Of a stretch of DNA of 64,000 nucleotides, positions 57,290 to 64,000 are shown one piece after another. The notes under the pieces are model-generated. The model was not told the DNA's origin. It did no database searches and worked only from the letters and a program-made list of their open reading frames with translations. Within the stretch, counting starts at the first letter, position 1. Every line of letters begins with the position of its first letter. The DNA is from Parachlamydia acanthamoebae (lineage in GTDB: Bacteria; Chlamydiota; Chlamydiia; Chlamydiales; Parachlamydiaceae). Location of the stretch: the NCBI RefSeq assembly GCF_000875975.1, contig NZ_BAWW01000003.1, positions 1 through 64,000 of the forward strand, read 5' to 3'. The translations under genes and the position numbers were made by a program.

Positions 57290-58204
57290 TTACTTCCATT
57301 TTGGATGAAAGCGATGAAAAGCCTCTTGTAAGTGGGCGCTACTCACTCGCGTATACCGATCTGTACTGCTAATATTCGCATGGCCTAGCAAATCTTGAAT
57401 AACTCGCAAATCGGCCCCATTATTAAGCAAATGGGTGGCGAAAGAATGGCGTAACGTATGCGGAGAAATAGTCTTTGTAATACCCGCCTGCTGGGCGTAT
57501 TCTTTGATCGACCGCCAAATGGAAATCCGATCCATCGACTTTCCTCTTAAGGTGACAAATAGAGATTGCTCTTTTTCACTATCCCATTGCCATCGGTAGA
57601 GCGACAAATACTGATCCACCGCCATAAGCGCTTGGCTACCAATCGGAACAATCCGTTCTTTACTTCCCTTTCCATACACACGTATGTATTGGTCATCTAT
57701 AGAATAGATCGTCAAAGTACACACCTCTGAAACTCGCAAACCCGATCCATAAAGAAGCTCAAATATCGCGCGATCTCGTACACCTTTTGCAGTCTTATTG
57801 TCGGGCTGGTTCATCAGAAGGTCGACTTCCTCGATATCTAGAATATCGGGAAGTAGCTGCCAAAGCTTGGGACTTTCCAATAGCATGCTAGGGTCCTGCT
57901 CGATGGTGCCTTCCCTTTTTAAAAATCCAAAAAAAACTTTTAAAGAGACCAACGTTCGCGAAATGGTGGATGTTGCGTAATCAGCGGATTTTAAAGAACC
58001 TAAAAATGCAATCAAATGTTCAGGTTCTACAGCCTGGTAGCGACGTACTTCCTGTTGCCACGCATAATTCGCAAAGTTTTGAACATCACGCATATACGCT
58101 TCAATGGTATTAGAAGAAAGCCCCTTTTCAGAACGTATGAAAACGAGAAAATCTTTAATTTCTCGAAAAAAAAGTGCTTTTAATGTCGATTCTTCTGGAT
58201 TCAT
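57290..58204 (-). CDS. xerC: Tyrosine recombinase XerC/XerD type
   Basis: Resolves chromosome dimers at dif sites. The 304-residue protein has an N-terminal SAM-like core-binding domain (FLVFIRSEKGLSSNTIEAYM) and a catalytic domain with Arg in LYGSGLRVSEV, the HTLRHSFATHLL box (His and Arg), and the nucleophile Tyr in STDRYTRV. It lacks neighbouring element genes, which favours a housekeeping Xer role. Whether it is XerC or XerD needs comparison with a second copy. It overlaps the upstream gene by four bases. Confidence 0.92.
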   Translation of the reverse strand: MNPEESTLKALFFREIKDFLVFIRSEKGLSSNTIEAYMRDVQNFANYAWQQEVRRYQAVEPEHLIAFLGSLKSADYATSTISRTLVSLKVFFGFLKREGTIEQDPSMLLESPKLWQLLPDILDIEEVDLLMNQPDNKTAKGVRDRAIFELLYGSGLRVSEVCTLTIYSIDDQYIRVYGKGSKERIVPIGSQALMAVDQYLSLYRWQWDSEKEQSLFVTLRGKSMDRISIWRSIKEYAQQAGITKTISPHTLRHSFATHLLNNGADLRVIQDLLGHANISSTDRYTRVSSAHLQEAFHRFHPKWK

Positions 58205-58734
58205 GAACGCAGTTTATTTGATAGCTTAGACTGTAAATCAAGAACCTTTTCTTTTTCTAAATGGACCTTTCGAATGGGAAATGTTTCTTCTGAAAGAGGA
58301 TCTTCATATAAGTTTACCTCTTGCCCATTCTTTTCGTGAAAACAGTGACGTAGGACAAGCTTTCTCTTTCGAATAAGCCATAACGCTAAAATGAAAGCCT
58401 CTTCCTCTTCCCCACTGGTTTTGGCTGCAGCCTTAAAAAGCTCCATCGCTTTTTCTTCATAAGTAATTAAAGGAGTCGCCCCTTTCAAAGGATGCTTAGG
58501 AACTTTTGCTTTCCAGTAAGCTGCATTATCATCAGAGATTTTACCTTCCCTTTCCCAACAACTCAGACAATAGTCCTTGCGTTGAAACTCGCCCATTTCA
58601 GCTGTTTCGACTAGAACGGAACAATATTCCATTCCAGGCGTAAACGGTTCTTGCCCGAGTAAGCACACGGCATGACGTTTAGGGACTTCAATCAGAAAAA
58701 GAAATTTAATAGCCATAAAATCAATTAAACGCAT
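58201..58734 (-). CDS. Conserved hypothetical zinc-binding-like protein
   Basis: A 177-residue protein with paired cysteines: C19 in RHAVCLLGQEP, C38 in MEYCSVLVE, and DYCLSCWEREGK near 55-60, a possible zinc ribbon of the form Cys ... Cys ... CxxC. The C-terminal half is helical and charged (EEAFILALWLIRKRKLVLRH). I do not recognise a named function. It overlaps pgi by 14 bases and xerC by 4, so the three genes form a tight operon. Confidence 0.7.
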   Translation of the reverse strand: MRLIDFMAIKFLFLIEVPKRHAVCLLGQEPFTPGMEYCSVLVETAEMGEFQRKDYCLSCWEREGKISDDNAAYWKAKVPKHPLKGATPLITYEEKAMELFKAAAKTSGEEEEAFILALWLIRKRKLVLRHCFHEKNGQEVNLYEDPLSEETFPIRKVHLEKEKVLDLQSKLSNKLRS

Positions 58735-60343
58735 CTAGATGTTTTAGAAAAGCTTCCCCAAGAGGATAAGACTGTTTCGGTGTTTTAGTCGACTCTTTTT
58801 TAGCTGCAAAGCACTCGATGATCTGATTAGCTAATACTTTTCCGAGTTGCACACCTTCCTGGTCAAAAGAATTAATGTTCCAGATGAACCCTTGAAAAGC
58901 CACTTTATGTTCGTAATAACTCAGTAAAGCTCCTAGAGAATGAGGATTCAGAGCTTTTCCAAGTAAGATGTGAGAGGGTGTATTCCCAGGAAAAACTTTA
59001 TTCGGATTTTCGTTATTTTGTCCTAAAGCTAATCCTAAAGCCTGTGCAAATAAATTAGACAACAGTTTCTCGTGAGAAGAAGTTCCTTTAAACGCAAAAT
59101 CTTCCATTTGCCCCTCTTTAAAACCAATAAATTCTAATGGAATGGTGGAAGTGCCTTGATGGATGAGTTGAAAGAAAGAATGTTGAGCGCTTGTTCCTGG
59201 CTCTCCCCAAATAACAGGACAGGTTTGAAAATCAACAGGAATGCCATTGCGATCGACTCTTTTGCCATTGGATTCCATTTCAACTTGCTGGATATGTGCT
59301 GAAAAACGGGAAAGAGGCTGAGCGTAAGGGATAAGCGCCATTGTAGGATAATTCAGAAAATTGTGATTCCAAATGGCAAATAAAGCTCCTAACAAAGGCA
59401 GGTTATTGCTGAGATCTTTGCTGAGCGCCACTTTATCCATAGCATTTGCCCCACGCAATAATTCCCAATATGCATCAAATCCGAACATGAAGGAAAGAAG
59501 CACGCCTCCTCCCATGGAGGTAGCTGAATAGCGTCCGCCGATCCAATCCCACATATGGAAAGATTCTAGGTATTTTTTTGGATCATTTAAAGGACTTCCC
59601 GGAATAGTGACAGAGATAAAGTGCTCTTCCGATTTGATCCCTTGCTTTTGGAAACGTGCACGTACAAGCTCCTCGTTGGTCAATGTTTCAAGTGTTGTTC
59701 CTGATTTAGAAACAACTAAAACTAAACTCTTTTTTAAATCCACATCGCGCAAAGCAATTGAGGCGTCATCTGGATCTATATTACAGATAAAATGGATATG
59801 GCGATCTTTTTTCTGCAAATATTGCAATGCTAAGTAAAGAGCTTTTGGGCCTAAATCTGATCCCCCAATTCCGATCACAATTAAATCTGTAAAACGATTC
59901 TCTTTGTCCAGTTTCTCCATGAATAGCTTCAGCTTATCAACTTCTTTGCGAGCTAGAGCCGCGGCTTCGGCAGCACGCACCCCTTTTTGGGGATCTTCAA
60001 AGAAATCTCGCGTCGCAGTATGCAAAGCAGAACGATTTTCAGAGGGATAGCCTTCAATTTTATTCACAATCTCCCCTGATTGCATTTTTTGCATCTCTTC
60101 CAATACTTTTCTTTCTTGAGCGAGTTCAAAGAGTGTATGTATCGTTTCTTCGGTGACTTTTTCGGTTCCATATAAAAACTTGTAACCAGCGGCTTCTGCA
60201 CAGAATTTAGACAACCTTGTCGGAGTTAAAACACCTTCTTTACGTAGATCTAGAGGGTCTTCTGCAAGCTTTTTTAAACGATTGACACTTCCTAATTGAT
60301 TAAAAGGTAGCTTGTGAATGGTTTGTGGATTTGCAGACACCAT
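58721..60343 (-). CDS. pgi: Glucose-6-phosphate isomerase
   Basis: Interconverts glucose 6-phosphate and fructose 6-phosphate. The 540-residue protein has the substrate-binding VIGIGGSDLGPKALYLAL, VVSKSGTTLETLTNEE (phosphate loop), the signature DWIGGRYSATSMGG with the catalytic Arg, and the C-terminal YEHKVAFQGFIWNINSFDQE and GVQLGKVLA. The length is normal. It heads the pgi - unknown - xerC row. Confidence 0.96.
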   Translation of the reverse strand: MVSANPQTIHKLPFNQLGSVNRLKKLAEDPLDLRKEGVLTPTRLSKFCAEAAGYKFLYGTEKVTEETIHTLFELAQERKVLEEMQKMQSGEIVNKIEGYPSENRSALHTATRDFFEDPQKGVRAAEAAALARKEVDKLKLFMEKLDKENRFTDLIVIGIGGSDLGPKALYLALQYLQKKDRHIHFICNIDPDDASIALRDVDLKKSLVLVVSKSGTTLETLTNEELVRARFQKQGIKSEEHFISVTIPGSPLNDPKKYLESFHMWDWIGGRYSATSMGGGVLLSFMFGFDAYWELLRGANAMDKVALSKDLSNNLPLLGALFAIWNHNFLNYPTMALIPYAQPLSRFSAHIQQVEMESNGKRVDRNGIPVDFQTCPVIWGEPGTSAQHSFFQLIHQGTSTIPLEFIGFKEGQMEDFAFKGTSSHEKLLSNLFAQALGLALGQNNENPNKVFPGNTPSHILLGKALNPHSLGALLSYYEHKVAFQGFIWNINSFDQEGVQLGKVLANQIIECFAAKKESTKTPKQSYPLGEAFLKHLDAFN

Positions 60344-60690
60344 GATAAATGCTCCGATTTAGTAAAGATGGATGTATCATTTACCATGCGGATTCAGTGT
60401 ATTTTGATCAAGAAAGAACATTCAGCTCTCTCAAAGATGTTTCTGGTTCGACTCTCTAGCTAAGCACCACATTCTTGGCAACATGCAGATTAAGGCATTA
60501 GCAAAAGAAAATGAATGGATGACTGATTGAAGCGACTCTTGAGCCTGCAAATGAACATCTTGATCGATGGTCTCCCAGGCATAAAAGGATCGCAATATTT
60601 GAACCTATTATTCAGAAAATTTCGAAATATGAACAGTCTCGCATGGCTTATGCTTTTGTGCAATTGATTCGAGTTAACCCGCCCCTATAA
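60344..60690. other. Intergenic region with possible gene remnant
   Basis: No start-to-stop gene is seen. From 60523 a plus-strand frame without a start codon runs 55 codons to a TAA at 60688-60690 (LIEATLEPANEHLDRWSPRH, then IAIFEPIIQKISKYEQSRMA). Its codon use looks coding, so it may be the tail of a lost gene. The left part should hold the pgi promoter. Confidence 0.3.
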
Positions 60691-60945
60691 TGCGTCATTA
60701 CTCCTTAAAATGTTAGATTGGCTTTCCATCTCGTATTCCATAAAATGCCGTATCATATGTTGAGCTTTAGGCTCTAGCTTTTGAGCACATGTTCTAGTAA
60801 GAAGCCAAGAAATCCCACAAACAGCTATCCAAACAAAAGCAAGAGTTGGATCAAAATTGAAAACTAAACTAGCCACTGAACAGATCAAACCGACCACAGT
60901 TCCAACTTTACTTGTTTCCCTCAAGAAAGTAGAAGCATCAGCCAA
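60685..60945 (-). CDS. Small two-helix membrane protein or remnant
   Basis: An 86-residue frame with two adjacent hydrophobic segments (about 13-31 and 34-50, with TVVGLICSVASLVFNF and AFVWIAVCGISWLL). It would have to start at TTG 60945, directly after an in-frame TAG two codons upstream, with no clear ribosome binding site. It may be the 3' part of a longer, broken gene. The hairpin of hydrophobic segments resembles the Inc layout. Confidence 0.35.
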   Translation of the reverse strand: MADASTFLRETSKVGTVVGLICSVASLVFNFDPTLAFVWIAVCGISWLLTRTCAQKLEPKAQHMIRHFMEYEMESQSNILRSNDAL

Positions 60946-61130
60946 CTGGAGCTATCGCTATTTGAAATTCATTTTGAGCAGGTAGCCCTCTCGATTGTTT
61001 TTCATAATCGGATAAATTAAGCATCTTAAATTCTTCATTTGTACTAACAAATAGGTCTTCTAAATTTTTGTAACTACAGCAAAAAAAGTTAAACGGTTCA
61101 ATATTAACCGTTTAACTAACGGGTGAATCG

Positions 61131-61544
61131 TCATGTTTTTTTCAACACATCAGATTCAACTTCTTTTGATATCTCTAAGATACGCCAATAAACACGATTT
61201 ACGAATCCAGAATTTGCGTGTTTTTGCATTTGAATCATTTGTTCTAAAGTATAAACAACAAATACCTGAACCTCTACCTGAACCTTTAACAATCGTTCAG
61301 CAAAAGCAACTAAATGGCTGCCTGCAGGAAGATTTGGATAACAACGTGGAGTTCCATCCTTACAAAAACACTCAGCAACTTTATCACTAGATGAAATTTT
61401 ATTTGCTACACCAAGTTGCTCAGCTGTTCCAATTATAAGTGCATCGGGTGCTTTTGCTTGACGACGAAGATTTAGGAAATGTTGCTGTAAATTACATTTG
61501 ACTATTGGATCTAATGCTTCGAATCTTTCTAATACCAAAGTCAT
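61131..61544 (-). CDS. Hypothetical protein
   Basis: A 137-residue protein with GGAG seven bases before the ATG. It is a mixed alpha/beta protein with ALIIGTAEQLGVANKI near 36-51, a CFCKDGTPRCY cysteine cluster near 59-69 and LKVQVEVQVFVVYTLEQM near 86-103. I do not recognise the family. It lies in a sparsely coding accessory stretch. Confidence 0.5.
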   Translation of the reverse strand: MTLVLERFEALDPIVKCNLQQHFLNLRRQAKAPDALIIGTAEQLGVANKISSSDKVAECFCKDGTPRCYPNLPAGSHLVAFAERLLKVQVEVQVFVVYTLEQMIQMQKHANSGFVNRVYWRILEISKEVESDVLKKT

Positions 61545-61695
61545 AGTTTTGCTCCTTTAATATAAAACTTTAATAATAATTGTGCACTAGTTTGTAATGG
61601 CCCTCCATTTCTACCATCAAAGTTCATTAAATTCCAACAGCATTTTTAACTATAAATGCCTTGTCATCTTATCCATAGTGGTTGAATGGTTTAGG

Positions 61696-61911
61696 TTATA
61701 TGATTGGCTCACTGTTCTCACAATTGTCCAAGACTTGCTTGATTTGCGACTGCCAACGTATGTTGATCCGCAAATTCACCATCCCATTCAGAAGAACTTC
61801 TTTATCTAGTTTTTCTGCTAACGCCATTTTATGTTCTTTATTTTTGAAGGTAATTATAACTTCGACTTCGTAATCGACAATATACCAAGAACCAGATAGC
61901 CAATTAGTCAT
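61696..61911 (-). CDS. Small hypothetical protein
   Basis: The product is 71 residues if started at ATG 61911, which has AAGGGA four bases ahead; the longer frame to 62025 has no such site. It is predicted alpha/beta: WYIVDYEVEVIITFKNKEHK forms strands, a helix follows (MALAEKLDKEVLL), and then the strand VNLRINIRW. No family is recognised. Confidence 0.45.
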   Translation of the reverse strand: MTNWLSGSWYIVDYEVEVIITFKNKEHKMALAEKLDKEVLLNGMVNLRINIRWQSQIKQVLDNCENSEPII

Positions 61912-61996
61912 TATGTCCCTTTTGATTTTAGTTCTACGATTATCTAAAGAATGAAAAGAGATATGATCAAAGGTTGTGTATGAGATGAAAAAAAAA

Positions 61997-62048
61997 GAGC
62001 GCATCCTTAAAATGTTTTTTATCACAAAAACTAAATGGGAATGCGCTC
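61997..62048. repeat. Inverted repeat before IS256 remnant
   Basis: GAGCGCAT (61997-62004) and ATGCGCTC (62041-62048) form a perfect 8-base inverted repeat with 36 bases between. It lies directly upstream of the transposase remnant and may be part of the element's end. Confidence 0.45.
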
Positions 62049-62092
62049 ATGGAAAATTTTCGCTTTTCTTTAGAAAAAAATGCCATCAACAA

Positions 62093-62329
62093 ATGAACAA
62101 AAATAATTCTCTCGAAGAAATTTTTCGAAAAGGAGCTCAAAAATTGTTACAGCAAGCTATTGAATTTGAAGTATAAGAGTATCTTGAGCTTTACAAACAG
62201 TCGAAGGAATCTACCCATCAATCTCCAGCAGTAAGAAATGGTTACTTACCAGAAAAACATATTCAAACAGGACTTGACCCAGTTGTCATTATAGTACCCA
62301 TGTTTAGCTTACAACATGCACATCAATAA
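62093..62329 (+). pseudogene. IS256-family transposase, N-terminal remnant
   Basis: The frame reads NNSLEEIFRKGAQKLLQQAI and EFEV, then a TAA (62174-62176), then in the same frame EYLELYKQSKE, VRNGYLPEKHIQTGLDPVVI and a stop at 62327-62329. This matches the start of IS256/mutator transposases (GA-KLL-QALEAEV ... VRNGY-PER-I-TG-GPV). Only about the first 75 residues remain, with one internal stop and no DDE core. An adjacent frame from 62049 (MENFRFSLEKN) may be its shifted N-terminus. It is non-functional. Confidence 0.75.
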
Positions 62330-62367
62330 TCTTTTAAAGCAAATTAGCAATTATATTTTTCTGTCTT

Positions 62368-63246
62368 TCATATATCTTTCAAGGCTGCCTCAACATTTTC
62401 CAGGGCTCTTGTCTTTCCCCATAGAGGTCCCATTCCTTCGAAACAAGATAAATTAAAAAAATTAGATCTTGCGATATTAAGTACTTCACGAAGAGATAGT
62501 GATTTTGGATATCCCACTTCTTGGATTTTAGCATCAAGCATTGAATTGTTCGAATAAAGATCAATCTTTACAAGATGGTCTTGCTCAATCTTTGCTTTGA
62601 ATTGGAAGGTACAATCAGCAGGTTTTTCGAGTTGATATTTGCATAGCACAGCCTGACATAATCGTGTAAGGGCTTGATTAATCTCCTCCACTTTTTCTTG
62701 AGAAGTTCTCTGTGAAGCTGAACTTGATGCAAGTCTATCACGCTCTACCAAAACAACTTTTTCAACAGTTTTGTATATCTTCCATGCCTCTAAAGGTGTA
62801 GTATTTAAAATAGTTTCTATTGTGAAATAGTCCTGTCCAAACCTTTTTATAAGCTCTCTGTCTAGAGAATATTTATGATAATACCCTGCTTCTCGCCCAT
62901 CAGTTCCACCATGCCAGTCCCCCATCCCATCCGGAGTTGCTGGAGTCGATTCTATCGCGTCTTCCCATTCGGGAATTCGCGCATGAATCATTTCACTGAT
63001 TGTTGAAAATTTCATCTTTTTAACAGCACAAGAGTCAACCGTGATCAAAAAAAATTTCTTGCTTTGTTTATGATCCGTTTCTTCCAAATTGTGTTTAATT
63101 AATACCGCTTCATAGAGACGCTGAAGCGCTTGATGTATTTTTGACCCCTTATGGACCTTATGCTGTTCGCACCTGGACAAAACAGTCGCCTCAATTTGTT
63201 GGTATAATTCCCAAGGTTGTTTATCTGTTGAGATTGAACTTGTCAT
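62368..63246 (-). CDS. Hypothetical protein with internal duplication
   Basis: About 292 residues, unrecognised. Two similar helical modules are visible: PWELYQQIEATVL ... IHQALQRLYEAVLIKHNLEE near 11-58, and AWKIYKTVEKVVL ... INQALTRLCQAVLCKYQLEK near 154-210. Each is followed by a strand-rich segment (FFLITVDSCAVKKMKFST versus TFQFKAKIEQDHLVKIDLYS). The protein is thus a tandem duplication of a ~140-residue unit. I start at ATG 63246 (MTSSIS); an earlier ATG at 63288 would add 14 residues. Confidence 0.6.
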   Translation of the reverse strand: MTSSISTDKQPWELYQQIEATVLSRCEQHKVHKGSKIHQALQRLYEAVLIKHNLEETDHKQSKKFFLITVDSCAVKKMKFSTISEMIHARIPEWEDAIESTPATPDGMGDWHGGTDGREAGYYHKYSLDRELIKRFGQDYFTIETILNTTPLEAWKIYKTVEKVVLVERDRLASSSASQRTSQEKVEEINQALTRLCQAVLCKYQLEKPADCTFQFKAKIEQDHLVKIDLYSNNSMLDAKIQEVGYPKSLSLREVLNIARSNFFNLSCFEGMGPLWGKTRALENVEAALKDI

Positions 63247-63542
63247 ATATATAAACCTTTTATAACGTTTGAAGCAGAGAAATATCAACTTTTTAAAAAA
63301 GATGCAAGCGCAATGCGAATTGTATGGAAACTTTAACTGCTGAGACAGGCCGAAGAAGGTTCAAAATCATGACGAATTATTAGCGAAACTGGCTGACATT
63401 TTTAGAGTATTCAAACCTTGGCTTCAACCATCGGTTGCTGCAAGCAATTGAAAGAGAGCGAATGGAGAAACGGGAGAAAGAGGAGTTTTGAAAGAGGATG
63501 ATGACAGACTTGTCTAATCCATTGCATGCAGAGCTACCATTT

Positions 63543-64000
63543 CTAGCTATGCAACGCTTTCCACTCTTCAAATGAAAGCTCGTCAGGTATCCCTAAACGA
63601 TTTCCTAGGGAAACAACTTGTCCTCCTGCAGCACAAAATCCCATGAGCTTGCGCTTTCCTTCTCCGCTCAAACAATCAGGCAATACGAAGAGCATATCCA
63701 ACTCGTCCCATTCATGGGTCATGTTATGCTCAGAAATCATCCGGAAAGGATGACCTTGCGCATTTAAAAGCTCTACAGCTTTGCTTAATTGTTGAAAATG
63801 AATAGGTTGACTATGCTTTAACACGGGCAAGCAGACGGCCATCTTTTCTTTTTCTGGACTGGTGGGATAATGAAAGGCTTCCCCATCCCAGCTCATCATC
63901 GGATTTCCAATGCGCGATCCTCGAACACCTAATTCAAAACGAGGAAAACGATCTTTTAACAATAGCTGCATTTGCAGACCAGGACATTGAACAGATGTCG
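63543..64000 (-). CDS. C-terminal part of unknown protein, runs off window
   Basis: The frame is open through position 64000, so at least 152 residues of a longer protein are seen. KMAVCLPVLKHSQPIHFQQL and ELDMLFVLPDCLSGEGKRKL with MGFCAAGGQVVSLG form a glutamine-amidotransferase-like alpha/beta pattern, as in the trimerisation domain of some beta-galactosidases. That would suggest a glycosidase-like enzyme, but the evidence is only the pattern. The internal ATG at 63971 is probably not the start. Confidence 0.45.
   Translation of the reverse strand, partial: TSVQCPGLQMQLLLKDRFPRFELGVRGSRIGNPMMSWDGEAFHYPTSPEKEKMAVCLPVLKHSQPIHFQQLSKAVELLNAQGHPFRMISEHNMTHEWDELDMLFVLPDCLSGEGKRKLMGFCAAGGQVVSLGNRLGIPDELSFEEWKALHS

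Noticed and set aside
63300-63540. Short open stretches resembling coding sequence
   Set aside because: Several frames are open for ~30-60 codons but with interruptions, no start signals and no family match.

Overview
The window is AT-rich bacterial DNA that reads like the chromosome of an environmental chlamydia (Parachlamydiaceae, Protochlamydia-like). This is an inference from gene content. It carries a SycD/LcrH-type type III secretion chaperone, many large helical or coiled-coil proteins with no recognisable enzyme domain, an F-box plus ankyrin protein, a probable two-hairpin inclusion-membrane-type protein, and ordinary bacterial housekeeping genes that are close-packed and often overlap by 4 to 14 bases. 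No sequence search could be run, so species assignment is tentative.

Layout. 1-5030: the integrase-proximal end of an integrated element, with hypothetical secreted and membrane proteins, a frameshifted helix-turn-helix gene, a MerR-like regulator, a small co-gene and a large serine recombinase. The recombinase reading frame runs through the antisense of a complete tRNA-Leu(UAG) (4926-5007, minus), so the element sits at the 3' end of that tRNA. 5050-11500: BrnQ-type transporter, a kinase-like protein, a YchJ-family protein, an Inc-like protein, a HIT protein, a Nudix hydrolase and a short-chain dehydrogenase. 11535-15100: a minus-strand gene row (F-box/ankyrin protein, YhcH-family protein, kdsC) in which kdsC is broken by frameshifts and by a decayed IS607-type element (tnpA with an in-frame stop, tnpB fragment). 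15185-21900: CcoI-type metal ATPase, def, tpiA-secG, 3-methyladenine glycosylase, two DUF502 paralogues, holC.

21870-28220: four adjacent minus-strand genes for helical proteins of unknown function, at least two clearly homologous. 28300-33680: a complete histidine utilisation operon (hutH-hutU-hutI-hutG) that would turn histidine into glutamate and formamide. 33795-38080: secreted protein, methyltransferase, rpsO and pnp. 38200-47725: three long homologous helical proteins sharing a Cys-His-Pro-Thr-Ile-type core motif, with an APC transporter carrying a UspA-like tail between the second and third. 47918-54600: multi-pass membrane protein, tiny acidic secreted peptide, a 985-residue unknown protein and a probable permuted papain-fold protein. 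54728-60345: folD-apbE, a type III chaperone, and the pgi / unknown / xerC cluster. 60400-64000: a low-density accessory tail with an IS256-type transposase remnant, small unknown genes, a protein with an internal duplication and the C-terminal part of a protein that runs off the window.

The strongest leads for new biology are the three-member helical family around 38-48 kb, the coiled-coil cluster at 22-28 kb, the F-box/ankyrin protein and the kinase-like protein at 6.6-7.9 kb. All look like host-directed or envelope proteins of an intracellular bacterium, but their functions are not shown by the sequence.
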